The position numbers were made by a program, and so were the translations under genes. DNA of 64,000 nucleotides, from contig NZ_OZ244925.1 in assembly GCF_965221945.1 (NCBI RefSeq), forward strand, positions 372,001 through 436,000, in the 5' to 3' direction. This stretch comes from Poriferisodalis sp965221945. GTDB taxonomy: Bacteria; Actinomycetota; Acidimicrobiia; Acidimicrobiales; Poriferisodalaceae. Position 1 is the first letter of the stretch. Every line of letters starts with the position of its first letter. Shown here piece by piece: positions 8,472 through 16,215 of this stretch. The notes under the pieces were generated by a model. The model did no database searches, had not been told where the DNA came from, and worked only from the letters and a program-made list of their open reading frames with translations.

Positions 8472-8990
8472 GTGCCTATCTACGCGCTTGGCGACTACGA
8501 GCCCGACATCCATCCCGATGCCTTCGTGATGCCTGAGGCGATCATCATCGGTCGCGTCACGATCGGTCCCGAGGCCTCGATCTGGTCGGGTGCGGTGCTG
8601 CGCGGCGACGACAACGACATCAGGATCGGCGCTGGCACCTCGGTGCAGGACAACGCCGTACTGCACGTCACCGAGGAGTGGTCCACGACAGTGGGGGAGC
8701 GCTGCACCATTGGGCACCTCGCGCATATCGAGGGCGGCGTGGTGCACGACGAGGCGCTGGTGGGCACCGGTGCGATCGTGCTGCACGATGCCGAGATCGG
8801 CGAGCGAGCGTTAGTTGGTGCCGGTGCTGTTGTGCCCGGCGGCATGAAGGTCCCGCCGGGCACCATCGCCGTGGGCACGCCGGCCAAGATCCGCGAGCAC
8901 CCCGACACGGCGTCGCTGATCCTGCCGGGCGTGCAGAACTACCTCGACCGCAGGGTCCGCTACATGGGCGAGCTCCGCCGCATCGACTGA
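8472..8990 (+). CDS. Gamma-carbonic-anhydrase-like hexapeptide-repeat protein
   Basis: A 172-aa left-handed beta-helix protein of the YrdA/PaaY gamma-carbonic anhydrase family. Hexapeptide repeats run from about residue 20 to 140. WSGAVLRGDDNDIRIG, SVQDNAVLHV and IGHLAHIEG include the metal-binding histidines typical of the group, and the GTPAKIREH tail is also family-like. The start is GTG at 8472 with TAGCTT six bases upstream. Catalytic carbonic anhydrase activity cannot be judged from sequence alone, because many members are inactive or act on CoA thioesters. Confidence 0.85.
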   Translation: MPIYALGDYEPDIHPDAFVMPEAIIIGRVTIGPEASIWSGAVLRGDDNDIRIGAGTSVQDNAVLHVTEEWSTTVGERCTIGHLAHIEGGVVHDEALVGTGAIVLHDAEIGERALVGAGAVVPGGMKVPPGTIAVGTPAKIREHPDTASLILPGVQNYLDRRVRYMGELRRID

Positions 8991-9001
8991 TCCGCTCGGC
9001 G

Positions 9002-9310
9002 TCAGCAGCCGGTTGCATCCCGGAGGCGGCGACAGCCTTGCTCCATGCGAGCGGGGCTGAGCTTGGTGACGAAGCGACGGAAGTCTTCGCGCCTCACGGT
9101 GTGGATGTTGTCGAAGCTCGCCACGCAATCGGTCGGCACCCCATCGGCGGCAGCTGTCAACTCAAGTTCTGATACCAGCCCGCGGCGTGTTTTGGTGAGT
9201 GCGGCGACGGCGACGGAACCGATCCGGTCGGCAACTGGATCGCGAGTGAGCACGAGGACAGGCCGGTCACCGTTCGGCACCGCAGCGAACCACACCTCAC
9301 CTCGTTGCAT
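9002..9310 (-). CDS. MazF/PemK-family toxin (predicted endoribonuclease)
   Basis: A 102-aa MazF/PemK-type RNase toxin. The family opening QRGEVWFAAVP is followed by RPVLVLTRD, VAALTKTRRGLVSEL (beta strands with the catalytic Arg/Thr region) and CVASFDNIHTV, as in MazF proteins. It overlaps the antitoxin gene by 14 nt, so translation is coupled. The module is a small isolated unit between housekeeping genes. Confidence 0.85.
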   Translation of the reverse strand: MQRGEVWFAAVPNGDRPVLVLTRDPVADRIGSVAVAALTKTRRGLVSELELTAAADGVPTDCVASFDNIHTVRREDFRRFVTKLSPARMEQGCRRLRDATGC

Positions 9311-9554
9311 CGATCCAATCAGACCAGTCTTCAGCCGGTCCCCAGTCAGCTATCAAGGCGAGCGACAGCTCCTCCTCGGTCAATGGCTCGGCCTCGTACC
9401 TTGCCGGCTCGTGCTCGGACGCCAGCCGGACGAGATGGCGGTGGAGTGCGTCGCGCATCAGTTCCGAGCGATCGACGCCGAGACGTTCGGACCATTGCCG
9501 GATTGCTGCAAAGTCGTCCTCATCAGCTCGAAAGCTCAGCATCCGTGATGTCAT
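9297..9554 (-). CDS. Ribbon-helix-helix antitoxin of the MazF-like toxin
   Basis: An 85-aa antitoxin. The N-terminal RMLSFRADEDDFAAIRQW...DRSELMRDALHRHL pattern fits a ribbon-helix-helix DNA-binding domain, and the acidic C-terminus (LTEEELSLALIADWGPAEDWSDW) is suited to neutralise the toxin. It is upstream of the toxin and overlaps it. A 7-bp inverted repeat covering its promoter and start codon supports autoregulation. Confidence 0.82.
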   Translation of the reverse strand: MTSRMLSFRADEDDFAAIRQWSERLGVDRSELMRDALHRHLVRLASEHEPARYEAEPLTEEELSLALIADWGPAEDWSDWIDATR

Positions 9555-9577
9555 ACAGCAAGCTTATTTCGTATGAC
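9550..9577 (-). promoter_or_regulatory. Probable autoregulatory operator and leaderless promoter of the MazEF-like module
   Basis: Perfect inverted repeat GTCATAC ... GTATGAC with a 14-bp spacer. One arm contains the antitoxin ATG, and the spacer contains TAAGCT six bases before it, the -10 type seen at many genes here. Dimer binding would block both promoter and start, as in typical antitoxin autoregulation. Confidence 0.6.
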
Positions 9578-9711
9578 GTGCCACTTGGCGCCGCCACTGC
9601 TATGCGCGGCGCGAGGTGCACCGGCAGTCGCAGGCTTGGCAGGCCACGCCGATGGCCACATAACGGCACCGGGCGGCTAGCAGGCATGGCGCGGCGGTAG
9701 CGTCACGGCCC

Positions 9712-10617
9712 ATGAGCATGGGAAGCATTGACCTGGGACGTGTTGGCATCTGGACGGGCGTGCTCGATGCGCTGCCGTCCGCGCAGGGCGTGGAATTCGT
9801 CGCAGAGGCCGAGGAATTGGGCTACGGGGCGTTCTGGATCCCCGAGGCCGTCGGGCGTGACCCGTTCGTCGCGGCCGCTCGGCTGCTCGAAGGCACCAGC
9901 ACCATCAAGGTCGCCACAGGCATCGCCAACATCTACGCCCGCGATCCCATGACGATGGCAAACACGCTGCGCACCCTCGACGAGGCCTTCCCGGGACGAT
10001 TCCTGCTGGGGCTCGGTGTCAGCCACCACCACCTCGTGCAGTTCATCCGCAAGCACGACTACTCCCGGCCGTTGAGCTACATGCGCGAGTACCTCGAGCG
10101 CATGGGCAAGGCCCGCTTCCTGGCGCTCGGACCCCAGGAGCTGCCCGAGATCGTGCTGGCTGCGCTGGGCCCCAAGATGCTGGAGCTTTCGGCCACGGCA
10201 ACCGCCGGCGCCCACCCATACTTCGTGCCGCCCGAGCACACTGCAGTCGCCCGGGAAACCATGGGCCCCGACGCCGCGCTGTACCCCGAGCAGATGGCGA
10301 TTCTGGACACCAACGCCGAGTCGGCCCGGACCTTGGCCCGCAAGAACATGGCCATCTACTTGGGCTTGCCGAACTACGCCAACAACCTGCTGCGGCTGGG
10401 TTTCACCCAGGCCGACCTCAACGGCGGCCCCTACGGGGGACCGTCAGACAAGCTGGTCGATGCCATCGTGGTCTGGGGCACCGAGCAAGACGTCAAGGCC
10501 CGAGTGGATGCTCACTTCGATGCCGGCGCCGACCACGTCTGCGTGCAGGTTCTGGCCCCAAATCCTGAGGCTGCATTCGACGGCTGGCGCCGCCTCGCCC
10601 CCGCTCTGCTGAGCTGA
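9712..10617 (+). CDS. LLM-class F420-dependent oxidoreductase
   Basis: A 301-aa luciferase-like TIM-barrel protein resembling actinobacterial F420-dependent oxidoreductases (MSMEG_2256-like). Family features are the N-terminal GRVGIWTGVLDALP, FWIPEAVGRDPF, ATGIANIYARDPM and FLLGLGVSHHHLV. TAGCGT lies eight bases upstream of ATG 9712. The substrate is unknown. F420 use is inferred from the family and the likely actinobacterial host. Confidence 0.85.
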   Translation: MSMGSIDLGRVGIWTGVLDALPSAQGVEFVAEAEELGYGAFWIPEAVGRDPFVAAARLLEGTSTIKVATGIANIYARDPMTMANTLRTLDEAFPGRFLLGLGVSHHHLVQFIRKHDYSRPLSYMREYLERMGKARFLALGPQELPEIVLAALGPKMLELSATATAGAHPYFVPPEHTAVARETMGPDAALYPEQMAILDTNAESARTLARKNMAIYLGLPNYANNLLRLGFTQADLNGGPYGGPSDKLVDAIVVWGTEQDVKARVDAHFDAGADHVCVQVLAPNPEAAFDGWRRLAPALLS

Positions 10618-10675
10618 AGTCTTGCCGCCGACCGGTGCACTCGGACCCGGCGGCGAGCGGCGTTAGGCTGAACCC

Positions 10676-12088
10676 ATGACCGACACCGCCGAAGCTGCCG
10701 TCGGCATCGACCTCGGCAAGTACAAGCTGGGGTGGAGCGACGAGGAAGACTACGTCTTCAAGCCGCGCAAGGGCTTGAACGAAGAGATCATCCGCGAGAT
10801 GTCCGCGCTCAAGAAAGAGCCCAAGTGGATGCTCGACTTCCGCTTGCGTTCCTACAAGATCTTCCAGCGCAAGCCCATGCCCAACTGGGGCGGGGACATG
10901 TCGCAGATCTACTTCGACGACATCTACTACTACATCAAGCCCACCGAGGGTCAGGTCGACGCCTGGGAAGAACTGCCCGACTCGGTCAAGGACACCTACG
11001 AGAAGCTGGGCATCCCCGAGGCCGAGCGCAAGTACCTCGCCGGCGTCACGGCGCAGTACGAGTCTGAGGTCGTCTACCACCGCAACCGCGAGGACCTCGA
11101 AGCCCAGGGCGTGCTGTTCAGCGACATGGACTCCGCCGTCAAGGAATACCCCGAGATGGTGCAGCGTTATTTCGGCAAGTTGATCCCGCCGGGTGACAAC
11201 AAGTTCTCAGCGTTGAACTCGGCTGTGTGGTCCGGCGGGTCGTTCATCTATGTGCCGCCCGGCGTCGAGGTGGAGATGCCGCTGCAGGCGTACTTCCGTA
11301 TCAACGCCGAGAACATGGGCCAGTTCGAGCGGACGCTGATCATCGCCGACGAAGGCGCCACGGTGCACTACATCGAGGGCTGCTCGGCCCCGGTGTACAC
11401 GACCGACTCGCTGCATTCAGCCGTCGTCGAGTTGGTGGCGCTGCCGGGCGCACGTATCACCTACACCACCATCCAGAACTGGTCGAACAACGTGTTCAAC
11501 CTGGTCACCAAGCGAGCGGCCGCCTACGACGAGGCCCACGTTGAGTGGATCGACGGCAACATCGGTTCGCGCCTCACCATGAAGTACCCAGCCGTGTACC
11601 TGATGGGGCCCAAGGCCTCGGGCGAGGTGCTCTCGGTTGCCTACGCCGGCGCCGGCCAGCACCAGGACGCCGGAGCCAAGATGGTGCATGCCGCGCCCGA
11701 GACCACTTCGAAGATCGTCTCGAAGTCCATCTCCAAGGACGGCGGGCGCACTACCTACCGCGGACTGGTGCGGGTCGAGGAAGGCATGAGCGGCTGCCGC
11801 AGCCACGTGCAGTGCGATGCCCTGCTGCTCGACCAGGACAGCCGCTCGGACACCTACCCGTACCAGGAGATCGGCTCACGCGATGCCGAGATCGGCCACG
11901 AGGCCACGGTGTCCAAGGTGGCCGACGATCAGCTCTTCTACCTGATGAGTCGAGGCCTGTCGGCTGAACAGGCAATGGGCATGGTCGTGAATGGCTTCAT
12001 CGAGCCGGTGACGCGCACCTTGCCGATGGAGTACGCCGTCGAGTGGAGCCGGCTGATCGAGCTTCAGATGGAGGGATCGATCGGCTGA
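10676..12088 (+). CDS. sufB: Fe-S cluster scaffold SufB
   Basis: A 470-aa SufB, the scaffold on which SufBCD builds Fe-S clusters with sulfur from SufS/SufU. Typical segments are YKLGWSDEEDYVFKPRKGL at the start, the beta-helix core from about 180 to 430, VEGCSAPVY-like YIEGCSAPVY, GMSGCRSHVQCDALLLD and the terminal EWSRLIELQMEGSIG. TAGGCT lies six bases upstream of ATG 10676. Its stop overlaps the next start (TGATG), so malyl-CoA lyase is translationally coupled to SufB. This is unusual, as sufD normally follows. Confidence 0.95.
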   Translation: MTDTAEAAVGIDLGKYKLGWSDEEDYVFKPRKGLNEEIIREMSALKKEPKWMLDFRLRSYKIFQRKPMPNWGGDMSQIYFDDIYYYIKPTEGQVDAWEELPDSVKDTYEKLGIPEAERKYLAGVTAQYESEVVYHRNREDLEAQGVLFSDMDSAVKEYPEMVQRYFGKLIPPGDNKFSALNSAVWSGGSFIYVPPGVEVEMPLQAYFRINAENMGQFERTLIIADEGATVHYIEGCSAPVYTTDSLHSAVVELVALPGARITYTTIQNWSNNVFNLVTKRAAAYDEAHVEWIDGNIGSRLTMKYPAVYLMGPKASGEVLSVAYAGAGQHQDAGAKMVHAAPETTSKIVSKSISKDGGRTTYRGLVRVEEGMSGCRSHVQCDALLLDQDSRSDTYPYQEIGSRDAEIGHEATVSKVADDQLFYLMSRGLSAEQAMGMVVNGFIEPVTRTLPMEYAVEWSRLIELQMEGSIG

Positions 12089-13146
12089 TGCGCAGCCCAA
12101 AAGACTTCTTTGCCCCGCTGGCGCTCGGGGCGCCCCAACCGCTGCACGAGGTTCCGTTCCGGCCCTCGCGCATGATCCACTTCTTCGATCCGTCGAATGA
12201 ACGGATGCGGGCCAAGGTGCCCGACATCGCGCCCACCGTCGACGTGCTGCTGGGCAACCTCGAAGATGCCGTGTCTGCTGACAACAAGGACGCCGCACGG
12301 GCGGGGCTGATCGAGGTGGGCAAGGCCTGGGAACGGGGCCACACCCAGCTGTGGACGCGCGTGAACAGCCTCGACTCGCCGTGGTTTCTCGACGACGTCT
12401 GGGCGCTGTGTCACGAGATCGGCGACAAGCTCGACGTGATCATGGTCCCCAAGGTGGAAGGCGCCTCCGACATCCACTACGTGGATCGGTTGCTGGCGCA
12501 GCTTGAGGCCCGTGTGGGGCTCGAACGGCCGCTGCTGGTGCACGCGATCTTGGAGACAGCCCGGGGGGTGGCCAACGTGGAGTCGATCTGCCTGGCGAGC
12601 CCCCGCATGCAGGGCCTGTCGCTCGGGCCAGCGGACCTCGCTGCCGACAGACGCATGAAGACGACCCGGGTCGGCGGCGGCCATCCGGGGTACCTCGTGC
12701 GCACTGATCCAGTGCCCGAGGTTGACGACGACGCTCGAACGTCGTTTCAGCAAGACCTGTGGCACTACACCCTGGCCCGCATGGTCGACGCCTGCGGCAC
12801 CGCCGGGATCCTTCCCTACTACGGACCGTTCGGCGACATCGCCGATCCGATCGGCTGCGAAGACCAGTTCCGCAACGCCTACCTGCTGGGCTGCGTCGGA
12901 GCGTGGAGCCTGCACCCGAGCCAGATCAACATTGCGAAGCGCGTGTTCAGCCCCGAGCCCGCCGAGGTGGCATGGGCGCAGCGGGTCGTGACCGAGATGG
13001 GCGACGGCACAGGCGCAGTCATGATCGACGGCAAGATGCAAGATGACGCCACGGTCAAGCAGTGCCGGGTGGTGCTGGGGCTGGCTCGTGATCTGGCAGC
13101 AGCCGATCCCGCACTGGCGGCGGCCTACGGCCTCGAGACCGCCTGA
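12088..13146 (+). CDS. mcl1: L-malyl-CoA / beta-methylmalyl-CoA lyase
   Basis: A 352-aa HpcH/HpaI (CitE-like) lyase that cleaves beta-methylmalyl-CoA to propionyl-CoA and glyoxylate and interconverts malyl-CoA with acetyl-CoA and glyoxylate. It matches Chloroflexus/Rhodobacter Mcl1 closely from memory: LALGAPQPLHEVPFRPSRM, VDVLLGNLEDAV (metal-binding Glu/Asp), KLDVIMVPKVEG, GLSLGPADLAADRRMKTTRV, ARMVDACGTAGILPYYGPFG and AVMIDGKMQDDA. The ATG shares an A with the sufB TGA. It is followed nine bases later by a malyl-CoA thioesterase-like paralogue. With the 1-2 kb genes it supports a working ethylmalonyl-CoA pathway. Confidence 0.9.
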   Translation: MRSPKDFFAPLALGAPQPLHEVPFRPSRMIHFFDPSNERMRAKVPDIAPTVDVLLGNLEDAVSADNKDAARAGLIEVGKAWERGHTQLWTRVNSLDSPWFLDDVWALCHEIGDKLDVIMVPKVEGASDIHYVDRLLAQLEARVGLERPLLVHAILETARGVANVESICLASPRMQGLSLGPADLAADRRMKTTRVGGGHPGYLVRTDPVPEVDDDARTSFQQDLWHYTLARMVDACGTAGILPYYGPFGDIADPIGCEDQFRNAYLLGCVGAWSLHPSQINIAKRVFSPEPAEVAWAQRVVTEMGDGTGAVMIDGKMQDDATVKQCRVVLGLARDLAAADPALAAAYGLETA

Positions 13147-13154
13147 GAACTCTC

Positions 13155-14030
13155 ATGAGCTCCGGCATCGCCTACCCTCGCCCGCGGCGCTCGGTGCTGT
13201 ACATGCCGGCAGCGAACGCCCGAGCGCTCGATAAGGCCCGCAGCATCGACGCCGACGCTCTCATATTCGACCTCGAAGACGCCGTGGCGCCCGATGCGAA
13301 GGAGACCGCCCGCGAGGGTGCGTGCGCCGCAGCATCTTCGGGCGAGTACGGCTACCGGGAGCTGACGATTCGCTGCAACGGGCTCGACACTCCGTGGGGG
13401 CGTGATGACATCGCTGCCGCCGGAGCTGCGGCACCGTCCGCGGTGGTCATCCCCAAGGTGTCAGGCGCCGCCGATCTGGCAGCGGTGGCCGGCCTGCTGG
13501 AGGCAGCGGGCGCGCCCGAATCCACTCGCATCTGGGCCATGATCGAAACACCGGCGGGCATTGCCAACGCCCGCGAGATCGCCAGCTTCGACCGAACCGA
13601 TGCCGTAGTGATGGGCACCAACGACATCGCCAAAGAACTGCGGGCCACCATCACGCCTGATCGTGCCGCGCTGGTGCCGCATCTGGCCACCTGCCTGGTG
13701 GCTGCCCGCGAGGCAGGCGTGAGCGCCCTCGATGGCGTCTACAACGACATCCGCGATGCCAACGGATTCGCCGCTGTCTGCCGGCAGGGAGCAAACTTGG
13801 GTTTCGATGGCAAGACGCTGATCCATCCCAGCCAGGTCGAGCCGTGCAATGAAGCCTTCTCACCGAGCCTCGATGAGCTGGACTTCCACCGTCGGGTCAT
13901 GGAAGCGTTCGAAGTGGCAGTCGCGGAAGGTCGTGGGGTGGTAACCGTGGACGGCAAGATGGTCCAGAATCTTCACGTGGACGAGGCCTGGCGGGCCATT
14001 GCGCTCGCCGACGCGATTGAACAGCGCTGA
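13155..14030 (+). CDS. mcl2: HpcH/HpaI family protein, probable (3S)-malyl-CoA thioesterase
   Basis: A 291-aa CitE-like TIM-barrel protein. It has the RRSVLYMPAANARALDKA opening, metal and CoA motifs DALIFDLEDAVAPD and IPKVSG, IWAMIETPAGIANA, and FDGKTLIHPSQVEPCNEAF, as in Mcl2 (malyl-CoA thioesterase) and citramalyl-CoA lyases. Placed directly after mcl1, thioesterase activity (malyl-CoA to malate plus CoA) is the most economical assignment; a lyase activity is the alternative. The start is ATG at 13155, nine bases after the mcl1 stop. Confidence 0.8.
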   Translation: MSSGIAYPRPRRSVLYMPAANARALDKARSIDADALIFDLEDAVAPDAKETAREGACAAASSGEYGYRELTIRCNGLDTPWGRDDIAAAGAAAPSAVVIPKVSGAADLAAVAGLLEAAGAPESTRIWAMIETPAGIANAREIASFDRTDAVVMGTNDIAKELRATITPDRAALVPHLATCLVAAREAGVSALDGVYNDIRDANGFAAVCRQGANLGFDGKTLIHPSQVEPCNEAFSPSLDELDFHRRVMEAFEVAVAEGRGVVTVDGKMVQNLHVDEAWRAIALADAIEQR

Positions 14031-14044
14031 GGGAGGCAGCTGCC

Positions 14045-14428
14045 ATGCCGATGCGGACGAACTGCCAACACTACGAGAGCCGGACGTATCCGAACGGCGA
14101 CACGGTGCGCAAGTGCAATCTTGACCTAGCGCCGGAAGCCCCGTGGCGTTGCCCGGAGGATTGTCCCTCGTACTCGCCCCGGCGCCTCGATGTCGGCTGG
14201 CAGCACGGTTCGCTGGGCGTTCAGAATTTCGCAAAGGAACCCGAGAGCATCGGCCAGGACGACTCCATCGCGGCGCTGCTGGACGAGGCCGAAGACATCG
14301 TGAATATGGCGGGTCCGCGCATCTTTGAAGAGGTCGCTGCCGAGCATGCCCGAACCAAGGGACTCCGGGCCAAAATGCGAGGTCGCAGCGGCAAGAAACA
14401 GCGCAAGAAGCGCCGCCGGGGCAACTGA
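14045..14428 (+). CDS. Small cysteine-cluster protein embedded in the suf operon
   Basis: An unrecognised 127-aa protein. The first 45 residues hold four to five cysteines (C7, then C24 and a C-x3-C pair in RCPEDCPSY) plus histidine, a likely zinc or Fe-S site. A middle acidic helix (DDSIAALLDEAEDIV) leads to a very basic tail (RGRSGKKQRKKRRRGN). It has a GGGAGG ribosome site before ATG 14045 and lies between mcl2 and sufD in the same direction. The location suggests a role linked to Fe-S assembly, or to nucleic acid through the tail; neither is shown. Confidence 0.7.
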   Translation: MPMRTNCQHYESRTYPNGDTVRKCNLDLAPEAPWRCPEDCPSYSPRRLDVGWQHGSLGVQNFAKEPESIGQDDSIAALLDEAEDIVNMAGPRIFEEVAAEHARTKGLRAKMRGRSGKKQRKKRRRGN

Positions 14429-14461
14429 GCCCGTCGCCGATACGCCGATAGCCTCCGAACA

Positions 14462-15709
14462 GTGTTCACGCCCAATCTGGTCGACGCGCTCGACGGTTCC
14501 GACGCGTTGACCAAGCGGCGTCGCGCCGCCGCGGATCGGGCGGCGGCGGTCGGCATGCCGTCGTTCACCGAAGAGGTCTGGCGCTACACCCCGATCGACG
14601 ATCTCGATGCTGATCGGTACGCCTTCGGAACGCCCGGCGGTTCCGCAGGTCCGGAGGGTCTGGTTGCGGGCGTCGATGACGATGCCGCCGCAGTGATCCG
14701 CGTCACAAATGGGGCCATCGTGGATGTGTCTGTTCAGGCAGACGGCATCAGCGTGATGACACTCGATGACGGCGCCGAGGATCTGATCGGGATCGTGGCT
14801 CCTGAGGGTCCCGATGTGTTCGGCGATTGGAACCTGGCGCTGTCCGCAGCGCCGGTCGCGATCAGGATCGAGCCGGGGGCAGTGATTGCTGCGCCGGTCG
14901 TCGTCCACGTTCACACCGATGCGGACGGGCTGGCCTGGTTCCCCCGACTCGTCGTTGTGGCCGGGCGCACAAGCCAGGCCACCGTTATCGAGCACCACAC
15001 CGGCGGTGACGCGCCTGCACTCATCTGCCCACTCACCGAGCTGAGCCTCGGCGACGGTGCGCACCTCGGCCACCTCACCGTGCAGGAACTCGGCGATGCC
15101 GCGTGGCAGCTCGTCAACCACTGCTCGGACGTGGGCCGGGACGCCAACCTGCGGATTGGGCACGTGGCGATGGGCGGCGCGTATGCCCGTGCCCGCATCG
15201 GCACGGACATGACGGGTCGTGGCGGCCACAGCGAGATCGACGCTGTGTATTTCGGCCGTGGTACTTCCACGCTCGACTTCCGCACGTTCCAGACCCACGT
15301 GGCACCCCACACCACCTCTGACCTGCTGTTCAAGGGGGCGGTCGACGACCACGCCCGGGTGGTCTACACCGGGCTGATCCGTATCGAGGCCGATGCCTTC
15401 CATGTCGTGGCCGAGCAGACCAACCGGAATCTGAAGCTGTCGCCGTATGCGTGGGCCGAGTCGGTGCCGAACCTCGAGATCGAGAACAACGACGTGCAGT
15501 GCAGCCACGCCTCCTCGACCGGTCCCGTCGACGCCGACCAGCGCTTCTACCTCGAGAGCCGTGGTGTGCCGACCGACGTGGCCGAGGCACTCGTGGTGCG
15601 GGGCTTCTTCGACGAGGTCCTCAATGCGCTGCCGTCGCAGCAGATCTCTGCGTCGGTGCGTCGGCGCATCGACGAATTGGTGTCCACGGCCGTCATGGAG
15701 ACGGCGTGA
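14462..15709 (+). CDS. sufD: Fe-S cluster assembly protein SufD
   Basis: A 415-aa SufD, partner of SufB and SufC in the SufBC2D scaffold. The N-terminal helix EEVWRYTPIDDLDADRY, the beta-helix core, the C-terminal LSPYAWAESVPNLEIENNDVQCSHAS (usual H-G-A-T replaced by H-A-S-S) and VVRGFFDEVL are typical. The start is GTG at 14462 with TAGCCT seven bases upstream, so it has its own likely leaderless promoter despite lying within a gene series. Its last codons (VMETA, stop) are the first unit of a 29-bp tandem repeat. Confidence 0.93.
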   Translation: MFTPNLVDALDGSDALTKRRRAAADRAAAVGMPSFTEEVWRYTPIDDLDADRYAFGTPGGSAGPEGLVAGVDDDAAAVIRVTNGAIVDVSVQADGISVMTLDDGAEDLIGIVAPEGPDVFGDWNLALSAAPVAIRIEPGAVIAAPVVVHVHTDADGLAWFPRLVVVAGRTSQATVIEHHTGGDAPALICPLTELSLGDGAHLGHLTVQELGDAAWQLVNHCSDVGRDANLRIGHVAMGGAYARARIGTDMTGRGGHSEIDAVYFGRGTSTLDFRTFQTHVAPHTTSDLLFKGAVDDHARVVYTGLIRIEADAFHVVAEQTNRNLKLSPYAWAESVPNLEIENNDVQCSHASSTGPVDADQRFYLESRGVPTDVAEALVVRGFFDEVLNALPSQQISASVRRRIDELVSTAVMETA

Positions 15710-15888
15710 TGAGCCCGGCCGTCATGGAGACGGCGTGATGAGCCCGGCCGTCATGGAGACGGCGTGATGAGCCCGGCCGTCATGGAGACGGCGTGATGAG
15801 CCCGGCCGTCATGGAGACGGCGTGATGAGCCCGGCCGTCATGGAGACGGCGTGATGAGCCCGGCCGTCATGGAGACGGCGTGATGAGC
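15692..15888 (+). repeat. 29-bp tandem repeat duplicating the sufD stop / Rieske start junction
   Basis: Six perfect 29-bp units start at 15692, 15721, 15750, 15779, 15808 and 15837, and a 23-bp partial starts at 15866. Every unit holds GCGTGATGAGC, a stop overlapping an ATG. ATGs therefore stand at 15709, 15738, 15767, 15796, 15825 and 15854, each opening a nine-residue frame (MSPAVMETA) that ends in a TGA overlapping the next ATG. The last ATG, 15883, is the Rieske start. The array is thus a chain of six coupled mini-ORFs. Confidence 0.95.
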
Positions 15889-16215
15889 GAAGCAGTCGAG
15901 GTCCGCACCGTGGTGCTGTGCCAGCGAGATGACGTCCCTGACGGCGAAGCCCGACGCTTCGATGTCGACGGTCATCGCATCGCGCTCGCTCGCATCGGCG
16001 ACGACTTCTATGCCATCGGCGATCGATGCACCCACCAGAACTACTCGTTGGCCGACGGCTGGGTCTGGCCCGAAGAATGCGCGCTGGAATGCCCTCAGCA
16101 CTCGTCGAGCTTCGACCTGCGCACCGGGCGGCCGAATTGCTTCCCCGCCACCCAGCCCGTGCCGGTCTACGAGATACGCACTCAAGGCGAAGGCGTAGCG
16201 GTGGTGCTGCCATGA
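15883..16215 (+). CDS. Rieske [2Fe-2S] ferredoxin of the SUF operon
   Basis: A 110-aa soluble Rieske ferredoxin. The cluster ligands are C-T-H (CTHQNYSL) and C-P-Q-H (ECPQHSSSFDL), with the usual RTGRPNCFPATQPVPVYE tail. Such ferredoxins commonly sit between sufD and sufC in actinobacteria. ATG at 15883 is chosen because translation is expected to pass through the upstream TGATGA chain. It overlaps sufC by four bases (ATGA). Confidence 0.92.
   Translation: MSEAVEVRTVVLCQRDDVPDGEARRFDVDGHRIALARIGDDFYAIGDRCTHQNYSLADGWVWPEECALECPQHSSSFDLRTGRPNCFPATQPVPVYEIRTQGEGVAVVLP

Noticed and set aside
13155..14030. Citrate lyase beta subunit (CitE)
   Set aside because: No citC, citD, citF or citG genes are present, and the protein lies directly after malyl-CoA lyase, which favours malyl-CoA thioesterase or a related activity.
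15692..15888. CRISPR-like array of 29-bp repeats
   Set aside because: The units are directly adjacent with no spacers, no cas genes are present, and each unit is a copy of the sufD stop/Rieske start junction.
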